DNA from: Talaromyces rugulosus
Taxonomy: Eukaryota; Ascomycota; Eurotiomycetes; Eurotiales; Trichocomaceae
Direction: 5' to 3'
DNA: 64,000 bases
Assembly (NCBI RefSeq): GCF_013368755.1
Contig: NC_049562.1
Location: 124,001-188,000, forward strand
How positions within the stretch are numbered: the first letter of the stretch is position 1; each line of letters starts with the position of its first letter. Positions 11,148 to 26,494 of this stretch are shown piece after piece. Under the pieces are notes generated by a model. The model had not been told where the DNA came from, did not search any database, and saw only the letters and a list, made by a program, of their open reading frames with translations. The position numbers and the translations under genes are program-made.

Positions 11148-11357
11148 CTAGCCGCCCAGTGAAATACCTATTTTCCCAATAAGTTGGGTGTCTACTTGAG
11201 GCCTGGTCTTGAGGTAGTCAACGATAGGAGTTATCGTTTTCTGCAAGTCGTGAATAAATCCCAGACTCTATTCTTGAAGGACGGAGGGCTAGCTGGGGCC
11301 TTCCTATGCGATGACCTTTAGAACCGTCAAACCCAGTTCCGATGATTATGGGTTAGC
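11148..11357 (-). pseudogene. Relic of an FrsA/dienelactone-hydrolase-like alpha/beta hydrolase
   Basis: The minus strand reads PIIIGTGFDGSK and then, after a frameshift and a loss of roughly 20 codons, EGPS-stop-PSVLQE-stop-SLGFIHDLQK. It continues as TITPIVDYLKTRPQVDTQ and LIGKIGISLGG, then TAG where a Tyr codon is usual. The pattern (EGPGQPS, then VxDYLxTRPEVD, then IGLxGxSxGG with the nucleophile Ser) is that of fungal alpha/beta hydrolases close to 2,6-dihydropseudooxynicotine hydrolase. Two stops fall where homologues have Gln, consistent with CAG to TAG transitions. It is certainly not functional. Confidence 0.75.
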
Positions 11358-11786
11358 CTAGGTGTAGGGCCTTTCGATGCCCGCCAAAAGAGTCTGTTGG
11401 TTCCTTGAATACTCCATAGTAGGCATTAAGATAGCTGGGTTTTATCTTTGCAATAGCTTGAAGGACTTTACCGACATCCGTCCCCTTAGTACGTGGAGAA
11501 GTTGGAAGTGAAGGCCGGTGCTATTAATGAGCTAGGTAGGACAATTTTAATGTGAAAGATTGGTTTTAAACAGATCGCAAATTAATGGATGACTACGTTA
11601 GATTTTTGAAAAGACTGTTCCGTTTCAAGCTGAATAGAGAACAACGTGTTTGCCTTCTTTATATATGAACCTTGCATTCTATTCGATATTTTATATGCTG
11701 AAAACCATAAGCGAAAAACGATGAGTAACTTCAAACATCTACTTACCACAATATAGCTGACTAGTTATAGGTTATAGTGCAAAAGA

Positions 11787-14525
11787 CTAAATATTAACCA
11801 CCCAAGGCTTATTCAGTGATTTCGTCAAGTTAAACGTCGCGCCACTACCATCACCCAGAACTTTAGCGGATATGACTTGCAAATCGGTGCTATAACCAAA
11901 CGTTCCGCCAAGTGCCAAACTGCCATTCTCATAACTGAAATTGATGTCGCTGCTGGTTGAGTTCAAACTCTTGCCGTCATCCAAGTGGAGGTATCCTGCT
12001 GCCCGGCCCGAATTGTCAGGGGCAATGAGTAACGTAAAATTCTTATTCCGAAGTGCAGCCGTAGTATTGACCGTGTCCGCATCGGTGCGGAGTGGTAAAA
12101 TCGACCCTCCCCGAATATGAACTGGGATATCAGTGTGGCCGATATCAGTAAGTGTAATATTTGTCCCGTTGCCAATAATTCGCTGGCCACTCCAATAATC
12201 GTAGAAAGTATCTTCTGGTAGGTAGATGGTTACATTTGTTGCATCCTCGATTGTAACCGGAGACACCAGGATAGACGGCCCATAAAAGAACTGGTAGCTA
12301 ATATCAAGCGTATTCGTGTCGTTTGGATATTGGAAGAATAATGGAATTATAGTGCTTGGAGATCCATCAACTGTTTGCTGATAGAACGCAGTGTAGAAGT
12401 AATCCAATAATGCAAATCTTGTGCTGATGGCTTTCTTCGCGGCTTCAGTAACCAATGGCCAAAGGTAAAATTCTTGAGCAACGGCATTATTCGCATTATG
12501 GTTTCGGTAAAATGGATACCAGGCACCCAGCATGGCCCAGCGGGCGCATAGGTTCACATGTGTGTCCTGGTTAAAGCCACACACATCAGAACCGACCATG
12601 GGCATTTGAAATATTGAGGCAAACTCTTGATGTTGCACAATTGAAAGTAAGTAATGGGACCATTTAGAATCATTATCGCCTGTCCAGTGTCCACTTTGGG
12701 CTCCGTCACCCGAAAATGTACTGCGCGAAATGATAAATGGGCGCTCATCCGGCCGACGATCAAGAAGTCCCTTTCGCGTGTGCGATATCATGCCAGATGC
12801 GTATAGATTGTGGATGTCATACTGTTCATAGCCCCCGTAATTTGGTGCCGATGGCCAGACAGTCCACCCCCAGAGGGTTCCATATTTAGCCTGGATTTTG
12901 TACGGTGGGTTGTCAAGGTCACGTCCAGGAAGGCCAGTCGAGTTACCCTGCGCATCTCTCTTTTCTGTGAAACTGGAGCTGGGTGGCTGGAAATCAGCAG
13001 GAAACCCGGGCAGTGGTTCCCATGATGTGCGTACATCAGGGGGGGTTGGAGCAGTCTCTGAATAGGGGTTGGAGCAAGGAGCACAAAAGTTGGCTGGCTG
13101 AAAACACGGCAAATTTAGCAACAGGCAAATGAGGATGAAAAATAAATGCGTACCTCATTCATATCTATCCAAACACCGTCCACGCCAACACCGTTGTCAT
13201 CATCAAAGAAGCTCGCAATCTGGCCGCTCCAGAAAGACTGTGCATTGGGATGGAACCAATCCACATATCCAACGGGACCCGGCCACATCCCACCTACAAA
13301 AGTCTCCCCACTAGAATTTTTCATGAGCACATCTAGTTGAACGGCATTTTCCCACGACGCACTATCATTCAACGAGACAGGAGGGTCTACCATGAGTATG
13401 TACTGTTGTTGGTGATCATGCAAATATGTGACAAGTTCTTGCATTTTCTCCAAAGGAAATCGATCCGGGTCCAAGGTCCATGTTCGTCGTAAGTCCATAT
13501 AATCGATATCAGTCCACATAGTTTCTAGCGGAATTCCAGCAATGGAGTAATTATATACCACCTCGGCGACCTCCATGACGTCCTGATATCCATATCTGCA
13601 CTGATGGAATCCATACGTCCAGTAAGACTGAGCGGTAGGCTATGGCACGTTAGACGGTGACTTCCTCGAGATGAAAAGGGACTGAACAAACCGTTCCAAT
13701 AATATTAGCATACTGGCGAGATACATCAGCAGGCTGAGGCCCAGACACAAAATAAAAATCTAGAACACCACCGTTGATGTTGTATTCTAAATATTGGCCG
13801 TTGGTATCCTGGTCAATCTTAATATCCATGCCGTTGCTATTCCATAAGAAAACTCCATGCGCTTGTCCATTTCTCATTTCAAGGTAGAAAGGATGACTCC
13901 CGTAGAGATTTTCATGGTTTGGGAGACCAGGGTTTCCCATATTCCACAACGTGCGTGTATAGTTTTTCGTCTCACGCCGGAAGCGGTCCGAATCCTCACC
14001 TAGTCCGTATATATACGGATCATCGGGCAGTTGCGTGCGGAGACGAACATACTGGCTTTCGAAGACAAGATTCGAGCCAGACGAATTGAATATAGTATCA
14101 CCGGTAGATTTTCGCTGGACGCTGAAGGAGAAAGGATAACTTGTATAGGAAAAACTTAGATCGGAGGAGTCTTGGGTCGAATTTCCACCTGATGGCACCT
14201 CTAGAAAAGACGATGGTATTTGATACACTTCTAAGACTTCGTCGTAGATTTTTACATGTAGACGTGAGTCTGTGTTTGATTTATTAGTAATTTACCGCTC
14301 GTTATTCATGTATTGTGGCTTACCGGTCTGCATCTCAACAAGGAGCTTAAGATAATGGGCATCGCGGCTGTACAGGTTGCAAGCATCGCCAGCCAGATTC
14401 AAATCGGCAGTCAGCCGAGAGGAAGTCGAAACAACATTGCTCGCATTGTAGCCTGGGCAAGCATCGATTGATACTGCCACAGCCGTACTCAGGAAGAGCA
14501 GGGAGTGGACCACCCTTCGAAACAT
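11787..14525 (-). CDS. Secreted GH31 alpha-glucosidase
   Basis: Four exons on the minus strand: 14324-14525, 13692-14269, 13154-13639, 11787-13097; 858 aa, all phases closing. The signal peptide is MFRRVVHSLLFLSTAVAVS. The N-terminal beta-sandwich includes DDPYIYGLGEDSDRFR. The (beta/alpha)8 domain starts QSYWTYGFHQCRYGY and AGIPLETMWTDIDYMD. The catalytic nucleophile is in WIDMNE (Asp about residue 419), and the acid/base region is RSTFSGDG...HWTGDN (about 548-564). Then follow FQMPMVGSDVCGF and CARWAMLGAWYPFYRNHN, the substrate-pocket signatures of family 31. Many N-glycosylation sequons support secretion. It should release glucose from the non-reducing ends of maltose and malto-oligosaccharides, working with the GH15 enzyme at 24.9-26.5 kb. 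Fungal GH31 genes are usually starch/maltose induced, but no binding site was assigned. Confidence 0.95.
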
Positions 14526-15299
14526 CTCGTTTCTTATTGGAGTACCGACTAAGAAATCAAGTGAGTTATTTCACATTTCATGAAAAAATTTCTTATTTCG
14601 AAGAACCTTCATGGGCTATATAGCTAGTATCTTACCTCATTCTTGACCAAAAAAGGCATACAAGTAACCTTGACCTGACTTTGTTTGCTGACACTATAGC
14701 TTGTCCCATGCCTGCCAAGCCCTAATTAGGAAACATGCCGCGCCGCTACACATGTAAATTGTCATATAGTGACATCGCAAAGAGCCCCTAGACTCCTAAT
14801 AAACCAGGTAACAAATCATACAACTCAAAGCGATGTTTCATGTGGAGAATAAAGCCATTTAAGTTTGAGTTATTTATAACTAGGACCGGTGAATAAGGCC
14901 AATGGGAGCCGACTTTGCTGATGTTAGCAAGGCATTTTGGCCCCGCAAGAAAATAATCCTCATGAAGCTTATCTTTTTCCCGGTCTTTGGGGATTAGCGT
15001 CTAACACGCCTGGACGTCCATATTCGCGAATCGTAAGATTCCGTTTACCGCGAGCGACGATTCAAGCTTGGTTTCATCTGCATCAGCGTCGGGGCTCTTC
15101 GGCCGTTCGCTTCTTCTATTTTTGCCGAGGCTACCAGTACTAGGATTGAAAATCAACCAAATAATGAGTGTAATAGGTAATTACTTCTAGCGTCTCAAAA
15201 GAACCTGGTCTCCGTATTGGAAGATCGACGAGTCGCAGTATTCTAACTAGACATTGATATTATTACAAAAGCCACTACCTTACGCTTACAGCAAAGAAA
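14526..15299. other. Intergenic: GH31 promoter and 3' flank of the ABC gene
   Basis: About 770 bp. 14526-14900 is the alpha-glucosidase promoter side. At 14900-15130 the minus strand stays open for long stretches with one stop (SPDADADETKLESSLAVNG), but no family is recognisable. It is left uncalled. Confidence 0.45.
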
Positions 15300-18200
15300 T
15301 CATGCAGCGCCGTGTAGCCTCTGAGCCTCGCACATCCTGGCGTACATGCCCCCCTTCGCAACCAGCTCACCATGCGTCCCGGCCTCGACAATTTTGCCTG
15401 CGTAGAAGACAAAGATGCAGCTCGCGTCGCGGACCGTCGACAGGCGATGCGCCACCGCGATGGTGATGCGGTCCCGGGACGACGCTGCCCCTGACAGCGC
15501 GCCCTGGACGAGCTTCTCCGACTCGGTATCCAGCGCGCTCGTGGCCTCGTCGGGTAGAATCACATTTGGCTTGCGTACCAGCGCTCTGGCAATGGCGATG
15601 CGTTGCCGCTGACCCCCTGAAAGATGGTTACCACTCGTTCCACACGGTGTGTCGAGGCCCTCTGGCAGCGACGAGACAAAGTCCCATGCGTTGGCTGCTC
15701 GACATGCTTCCTCCAGCACCTCTTCTGACGCCTCCTCTGTCACGATCAGATCCGGCACACCCTGGGAGATGTTCTCGCGGATTGTGCCCGGGAAGAGCGT
15801 TGGCTCTTGCTGCACCAGGGCAACCTGCTTGCGATACAGAAGCGGGTTGATAGATGACAGGGGCGACGATGAGTCAATGGTAATGGAGCCACTTGCCGGG
15901 TCATAGAAGCGCTCCAGGAGCGAGACCATCGTGCTCTTTCCGCAACCTGAGGCGCCCACAAAGGCCACAAAGTCACCTCGTCGAATCTATAAAGGATCAG
16001 TGTCAGTGAAAGCAATATCAGCCTTCGGTCAGCGCAGCAGTTATTTACCGATAGAGACACGCTATTTATAACCCGGTTGTGTGGCGCCAGTGGATACGAG
16101 AACTGCACGTCTTGGAAGTCGTAGGAGCAACACCCGTACACTGGTCTCTCTTTTAGGTTATCGTTAGTCTCGCATATTGTTCCGCTAAGTCCATCGAGCC
16201 AGAAATAGTAGTTGGCGGCTTGGTTTGCCTTGGTGAAGCCTGGAAGCTGTCAATAACTTGATCCCAGCGTGCTTGGAGCATCGTTCGGACTCACTGCTGG
16301 CGAAACTGAAAGCCAATGCCGTTGCTTGGCCGGAGAAGTAAACACCCATAAATGACACGATAAACTGATAGAGGCTAATTTCCCCGTCATTGATCAACTT
16401 CGATCCCCACCTGTTTGCAATCAATCAGCAAAGTCGCTTTACCCGAGGGAGCGAACGCTCACCAGAACCCCAATGCCAACACGAAGTATTCAACAGACTG
16501 TGTGAGAGAGAACCAGGCCATCATGTGGAACATGGGCCCGATCGTATGAGAGATTCCGAGATCAAGCTCGTCAACGTACTTCTTCAACACGGTGGTCTCG
16601 ATGGCGAGCGAGGAGACAGTGCGGATCGCCATGACGGTCTCCGAAGCCACGGAAGCACTGGCAGATAGCCTGTGACCCATTTCATCATCCATATTCGTCT
16701 CGAGCCTGACGCGCGCGTAGCCGCCTAGCATCATGGTAGGCAGGCCAACGAAGACACCGACCAGTCCGAGTTTCCAGGACACAGCGATCGCAAGAATACT
16801 CGACGCGACGATGTTGAGCACGGACATGAGGATTATGGCGACATTGAAGCCCATCAACTCCAGGATAGCCTGCGGATAAGAATCGAGCCGGCTAATGAGG
16901 GCGCCCACCGTGTTCTCTGGCCGGTCAAAGAACTGGATGTCCTGTCGGAGGAAAGACTCGAAGATTTCACGTCGCATCTTCCTGCTGAGACACTAAAATA
17001 CGCTATGGTCAGTTATTTTTATGCGATACTATAAAGGGGATTGTCCCAAAAGCACAAAAGTTCTCTCACCTGTGCGATGGAATTGGTCGACCAGCCCATG
17101 ACGAAGTATACAACGAGAATGCCAAGTGACATGACGAAGAACATCAACGCGATGAAATTTCCACGAGCGACTATGTCTGGAGAAGTAAAGACGCTCATGA
17201 TATTTCCTAACAAAAACGCTTGCCCTGGGTTGACGGCCGCTGAGAGTGACCTTGTGGTTAGCAAATGTACTCTACTGTCAAGGGCTGGAGCTGAAAAGCG
17301 CTCCCAGGTGAAACTACTCACCTCCTGCGATGCACGTAACTGTTGTGATCGCAAACCAAAGCCATATTTCCGGTGACCCTCTCAAAAGCTTCCAGATACT
17401 GTGTATAATACCCGTCTTCTCGTTGAAGTCGTGGTTTTCCCGGTCCTTGAGTGTGGCCAGCTGCTGCGCCTCGGTCGTCCTGATCCTGGCAAGAGACTGG
17501 TCGCGAATAACATGATCACCTCTCCTTTCAGATGCCTCGTCGAGCGTAATTGTGCCTTCCGAGTCATGGTTCTCCTTGACGTGATTCGGCGCGAGATCCT
17601 GAGCTTTGACAAAAGTGGCGTAGATGCCGTCCCTAGACACCAGCTCTTCGTGATGCCCCTGTTCCATGATCTTGCCATTGGACATAACCACAATGTTATC
17701 TGCATTGCGGATGGTGGCGAGCTTATGAGCGATGACGATGGTCGTCCGGTTCTTGGAGGCGCTGTCGAGAGCCTTTTGGACGAGGCCCTCGGCGTGCGGA
17801 TCGAGAGCGCTGGTCGCTTCGTCGAGGAGTAGGATTTTGGGCTCTGAGATGATGCTGCGAGCGATGGCGATCCGTTGTTTCTGCCCTCCAGAGAGCAGAC
17901 CGCCTCTCTCGCCGATACGCGTTTGGTATCCTTGAGGCAGTTCCTGGATGAAGTCGTGTGCAAAAGCGATCTTTGCGGCCTCTTGGACGCGCTGCATTTG
18001 GTCATCCTGCGATGCCTCCTCCCACTGTGTGCCAACGAGGCCGTTGGAGATATTTTCAAATACGCTCCCGTTGAAAAGCACCGGTTCCTGGATACGTTAG
18101 AAAAGCGTTTCTCCAGTCAACAGCAGTATGAATTCTGTGTATCTTACCTGTTGAACTAGACGGATGTTAGTCCGCAGCCACTTGAGATTGAGCTGGCTGA

Positions 18201-19651
18201 TGTCGTTTCCATCTAATGAGATGCTGCCTGCACAGGGGTTATACCACCGTTCGAGCAGCCCGACGATCGTGCTTTTTCCTGACCCGGATGGTCCCTAGTT
18301 ATTTCCCGCCTGGTTAGACGTCCCAACATGAATACGATTGGATACCACTCACGACCAACGCTGTGACCTTGCCTGCGGGGATACGTAGGGAAAAGCCCTC
18401 TAAGACGGTGGCATCTGGACGTGTAGGATAGCTGAAGTCAATACCGTGCATGTTGATGACGCCGGCAGTTCCCTCGGGTTTCTCTCCCGATTCATCAAAT
18501 GGGTCTATCTCGGATTTCCTGTCGATGAGAGTGAAGAGCTCTGAAGCTGCGGTTGCCGCGCGGCTGAAGGTTACCATGTGCGGTGCTATCTGCATGATTG
18601 TGTTTGCGGCCATGATAACGGAGAATAGAACACTGGCATCGGAGTTAGCTCTAGGGGGGTTTTTTTTTAATCAACAGGAATTTCGCTCCTGTCTCGCGGG
18701 AGGAGGGACACTAACACAAAGACTGTACCTAGGTCTGAAATCTCGCCGTGGTCGAGCATGGCGATGCCGGACTCCTCCCAGGACGTTCTCAGCATAGCTA
18801 CCAGCTTGGGCATAAACCTGCAAAATCTTGGCCTCGATCATGGCATCGATGCCTCCGGCCATGCCAAGCGCAATGATCAGCGTTGGCACCATGAATATGA
18901 GGATTAGAGTAAGCTTCCATTGCGTGACAAACGCGATCACAAATGCCGCGACAAAGGTAGAGATGGCTTGGATGACAATTCCCAGTTTCTCTCCGATGCC
19001 GGATTGGATGAGCTTGCCGTTTGTAGTCGCCTGCTGGGATATAGAGCCGGAGGTACTCCGGTCGTAGTAAGCAATTTCTTGACTGAGAGCCGCCCGTAGA
19101 TAGCTTTGGCGGACATTGCGCGTCAAGTAGTACGCGACGTAGGTGAAGCAAGAGGCGTAGATGTAGGTAGCTACCAGACGGACGATACCTATGTAAATGA
19201 AGTAGAGACTTTCTTTCGTGTAAGAAAGAGGGGGAAATTTATTCTCTTACGCCGACGTTCGCACGGAGGACATGAAATTGTCAGGCATCGAGTTCGTGTC
19301 CGAGAAACTATAGTTGCTAAGCAGTGTCAAGAAATTTCCCATGACTAGGTTCACCAAGGCAAGAGCAACACCAGATGCAGTAGCAGCTATGAAAGCAATA
19401 CATTCTACGACGTAGAGTCTAGTATCACCGAAAGTAAGAACTCTCTACAGTGTAGATCCTAGTCAGTCTACTCCTCCGGATGACAATGAGTCTATCAACG
19501 CTCTGGTCGCACTTACCAACAGGCCATTTGTGCCGTTCTTCTTCTCTTCGGCAGGTTCCTTGTTTTCTTTTTCAGATTCGATTGGGATATAACCATCGTT
19601 GGCTGCCACGGCAGTGTCCTCGGCCTCTCGAGGATCCAAATATACTGCCAT
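15300..19651 (-). CDS. ABC-B (MDR-type) full transporter, disrupted by an internal deletion
   Basis: Eleven exons on the minus strand: 19517-19651, 19251-19444, 18716-19208, 18353-18632, 18148-18294, 17322-18087, 17070-17239, 16463-16992, 16295-16410, 16049-16239, 15300-15986. The order is TMD1-NBD1-TMD2-NBD2, as in multidrug/steroid exporters of the plasma membrane. NBD1 has Walker [10 protein letters not shown], signature [14 protein letters not shown] and Walker [16 protein letters not shown]2 has [23 protein letters not shown] and [12 protein letters not shown], with Pro just before the Walker B Asp. In exon 3 the frame breaks near 18772: SYAENVLGG is followed at once, one frame over, by [18 protein letters not shown]. 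The usual stretch of roughly 55 residues holding TM5 is missing. Exon lengths sum to 3709, one base over a multiple of three. As given it cannot make a complete transporter. Start ATG 19651 is preferred over an upstream TTG. It is divergent from the Zn2Cys6 regulator. Confidence 0.88.
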
Positions 19652-20225
19652 CTTATTTGCTCTGTGTTGACAGAAAAAAGAGAAAGAGTGGATGATTGAC
19701 GCAGAGCGCAATCTGATAAAAACAACAATTTATATATCAATATTAGCACAACATAGAAGAAAGTAGCATTGAAGCACAGGTAAAAGGGATTGAAAGGAAA
19801 GGAGAAAGAACATTGAATATATACAACTCAAGACAGGGGAGACAACTATTTAGGCTACAACACAAAACAACCCCTAATCCTTGGCGATACAGAAAGCACG
19901 TTTTATCCATGGTCTCTAGCTACTCATTCGGGAGCTTGGAGTCTACAATGTCCGCTCCCAGCATTGAATAACCCTGGACATCATGCGGGGAGCGGAGCCT
20001 CCGAGCCTCCGATGTTTCTTGCCGTGTTAGGCTCCGAAAGACCTTCAATGTTCTCCCTCCGCCACCATCTGTTCGGATCACAACGTGCCATGTGGGCTCC
20101 GATATCTCTACCTGCAGTTTCACATCGTGGTACTCGTCGCTCGCTTGTCAGAGAATCAACCCGCGACGTAATTAACTACATGTACCGGGCGGCGGTGCCT
20201 CGGCGAGCCCCACCACGCACCCTCG
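19652..20225. promoter_or_regulatory. Shared bidirectional promoter of the ABC transporter and Zn2Cys6 regulator
   Basis: The ABC gene (start 19651, minus) and the regulator (start 20226, plus) diverge from this 574-bp region. Such head-to-head regulator-exporter pairs are often co-regulated; this is inferred from layout only. CGG-type half sites occur (for example the ccgggcggcggtgcctcggc stretch near 20185-20204), but no specific binding site can be proven. Confidence 0.5.
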
Positions 20226-22888
20226 ATGGAAGAAGAACCAGATGTGTCGTTCTCGGAAGAGCACAATGCTGGTGTGGCTGAGAAGTTGGCTGTGAGATTT
20301 CCTACGTGCAGACTACAAGTGGAATCATATCAAGTGGCTAACCAGCTTCTTCGATAAAAACAGTGTCATCGATGCCGCCGGCGCAAGGTGAAGAAGACAG
20401 GAAATCCATCCCTACCCATCACTGTCTAATTTCTCGTCCAGGTGAAATGTGACCGCGTCAGCCCTTGTTCTCATTGCGTCAAAGCTGGGACAGAATGTTC
20501 ATACGCAACGGGCCCCAAGCCTAGAGAAAGGCGGCAGAGGGTCATGGTCTCGAACACATAGTAAGTCACTGCAAGGTAACCACCCTAGTGAGGCGGAGCA
20601 CCATGCTGATAGCCACCAAATGATTCAAAACTGGATGAAATATCGAGAAAAATTGACATGCTCAACGAGAGGATGAGCCGGTTGAGTCATGAGCCGACGA
20701 ACAGTAGAACGTCTAACTCCCTCGACTTTGCAGGCCCTATCAAGAGCATCCAGGAGGAGCACTGTTTGCTCGAACCAACGCCATCTGCTTCATCAATCGG
20801 CTCTATACGAAACCAAGAGACCTTGTCGTATAGGCCTACCAGCGAGGGTATTCGTGAGTTTCATTACGACTCTTCAAAAGAGGAGCACGAAGGTGAATCG
20901 TCACTTTTCGCTCACGCCGTCTTTGCGAGTCGGTTTTTGCAGAACGCCATTGACAACACGACCAACTCCGAAGTTGCACACGAGATGGAAGCGGCCCTGG
21001 ACGGCCTTAGGTCAGCAGTCAATTCTGGGAAACCGCAGTCTGATACACTCGATAAACTGTATCCTCACGCCAGGGCGATCCCACTCGGTTCGACGACCCG
21101 CGGCCTTCCTTTACCAACCATGGACAAGGTATTCATGTGCTTCCGTATGGCCCGGGAATCCTCCCAAGTAGCCATGTTATGGTTGGGAAATCTTATGAGA
21201 CCGGCCCAGTTCAACGACTACTTTTTCAAAATCGCATCGCCTAGCCCAACTACCGAAGCCGACTTGGTTATTGTCCATTGCGGCCTTTACTGGCTGTTCT
21301 GCGAGTGTTCCAAAGTCGCCACGAATGAAGAAACAAAACAAGATTATGACGCGCAGGCATTCATATGCGAGGTGAACCTCGAGACTGTCCTGGCCAACCT
21401 TCGGTTTCATCAGCCAACAAATATCGACTTCGTATATGCGATGGGCATGGCCGTAAGATCTTTGCCACTTTCATTTTTTACGAGAGTCAAAAGAGCCCGT
21501 TCCGACTAACATTGCCTGCTAGTCATTGTATTGTCTCCAGAAGAGTAAGCCATCCACCGCGTGGAACTTCATCAATTCGGCCTCGCATATGATACAAGCT
21601 CTTGGTTTGCAACATAACGTGCCTGCATGCATAGAGGGGCCAGAAGAACAGGCCCAGAAGAGAGATCTGTTTTGGACCATATACACAACAGAAAAAATGT
21701 TGTCGCTACGCCTTGGTCGTCCATCGACCTTTCGGGATCAGGACATCACACTGACCCGGATTGGTATGGGACGTCCCAACGGTTCTTTTTTGGCTGAACT
21801 GGCCCCCGGTTGGGTCAACATGGCAACTATACAGGGCCGGATATATGACGATATATACAGTCCAGGAGCTCTCACACAACCACCGCACATCCGCAATTCT
21901 CGTGCCCGGGATCTCGCAGCCGAGTTAAAAACTACCATGCGACGTACCCAAGACACCCACGTGAGCTTTTCCTAGCTACCTAACTACTCAAGACAACACT
22001 GACGGCTGACTGACCATAGGACCATTACGAAGCTAGCAAAGGGCATGTGATGGGCGTTGATTATCACGAAATAGCAAGACGTTACGACCGAGTAGTCGGC
22101 TTATGCATGCTTACGCTTATTTACCGAAGTATCGCCCCAGAGATACCATCGACGTCCGCATTTTGTCAGGAATGCATCGATGCCGCCAGAGACACCCTTA
22201 AAGAACACAACCGTTGCGTCGCTGTCATCACCAAGGCTCGAGGGAAGACAGTTCTCCTTGAAACATACATCAACTGGTTTGGTATCGACGATTGCCCCAT
22301 TCTGACCTTGACCCGATCAATCTGACGTGGAGATACAGGACTATCATCCAGTCTCCATTCATACCCTTCATCATCCTGTTCTGCCACGTTATCGAGACGT
22401 CCAAGACCTCAGACCTCGAGCACATGAGGGGTGTTGTCGAAACGCTCGAGTCTACATCAAATACCCCCGTACATAACACATGCGCTAAGCAACGGCGCCT
22501 CTTCAAAGCGTTGTACGACGTCGCGGAAAAGTATGTCGAGGTCAAATCCCGCGATGACAGTGGGCAAGTGGGAATGCCATGGTCGATGCAGTATGTCGGT
22601 GTATTTGCCCGCAAGGCCTCGAACGAACTCGCACTCAGTCCATTGGACTCCGCAGGAATTGTAGGAGACTCGGGGACGACGAATACTGTAGATGCCCCCG
22701 GTCCCTTGCCGTTGCATAGCGAGGCTAATGGGGAGAGCATGGGGCTTGTGGGTGGACTAGGCGGGCCTATGGTGTTTCGCAACACGGCCTTTGGTGATGT
22801 AGACGTGGAGATGGATCTCTCGGGGGCTCAACTTTGGGACTGGTTCAACAAGAACCAATCCATGATGAGGATGCTGGAGGATACATAG
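20226..22888 (+). CDS. Zn2Cys6 transcription factor with Fungal_trans domain, 1-nt frame break
   Basis: Exons: 20226-20291, 20364-20387, 20442-20560, 20613-21452, 21523-21960, 22020-22276, 22339-22888. Exons 2-3 give the binuclear cluster [27 protein letters not shown] (C-x2-C-x6-C-x5-C-x2-C-x6-C), with an intron at the classic position after RRRK. It is followed by basic RERRQRV and a coiled coil KLDEISRKIDMLNERMSRL. The middle-homology region includes TAWNFINSASHMIQALGL and KRDLFWTIYTTEKMLSLRLG. The perfect donor GTAAGT after 20560 leaves phase 2, but exon 4 enters the coiled-coil frame only if one base is added in the A4 run at 20627-20630. Exon lengths sum to 2294, one short of 765 codons. 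This looks like a 1-nt deletion or a homopolymer error. It probably controls the divergent ABC gene. Confidence 0.85.
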
Positions 22889-23062
22889 AATAAGGCAGTG
22901 GCGGTGTTGTCATATACTAAATAGGGACTATGATATTCACTGGTATACCTAATTATGAATAGCGAACATGTTAGATAACACGAAAGTGGTAAGAAGTCGT
23001 ACGTAAAAAGAAATCGATTTTTTTTCGTTAAGAGACATTTCTTGCCGAAGCGAGGGGAATGA

Positions 23063-24531
<1,469 letters not shown>

Positions 24532-24874
24532 CAGAGTTCTACAAAGTCTAGCTACGAACCGAGAGCATAAAATCCACAGTGGAAGAAAACTATGTATAGG
24601 TTTCTCCTCGAGGTCACTTGGCGCAGAATTGTACTCTTATAGGAAAGGGGACAATCTCACTGATAGACTGTAAAAAGTTTTCCCTAATATAACTATATAT
24701 TTTACATATGTAACATCATGTAATAGAAGTCAATTTGGGGCACCACCAATCCTAGCCGCTTTTAGAAGAGCCTCATCCTGTAGATTGGAAGTGAAGGGCA
24801 CCAAACAACATTCCCTTTGTATGATAATAATCGCTATCCTTCTAGTTTTATGAACGAATATAGACCTTGAAAAT
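24532..24874. other. Intergenic between convergent kinase and glucoamylase
   Basis: About 340 bp of shared 3' flank. No coding signal or repeat is visible. Confidence 0.6.

Positions 24875-26494
<1,620 letters not shown>

Larger units (their letters stand above)
10098..11786. other. Intergenic region holding esterase promoter and two relics
   Basis: About 1.7 kb with no intact gene. 10098-10400 is the esterase promoter side. 10474-10770 and 11148-11357 hold decayed genes described separately. At about 11365-11480, minus strand, there is one more coding-like piece (KVLQAIAKIKPSYLNAYYG, then FKEPTDSFGGHRKALHL) that I cannot place; it may be the 5' part of the second relic. 11500-11786 is the 3' flank of the alpha-glucosidase. 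Confidence 0.6.

Noticed and set aside
11365..11480. Coding-like piece KVLQAIAKIKPSYLNAYYG
   Set aside because: Could be the 5' part of the hydrolase relic, but it does not match the family that I know, so it was not merged.
14900..15140. Long open minus-strand frame between GH31 and the ABC gene
   Set aside because: One stop and no recognisable motif; low-complexity acidic composition.
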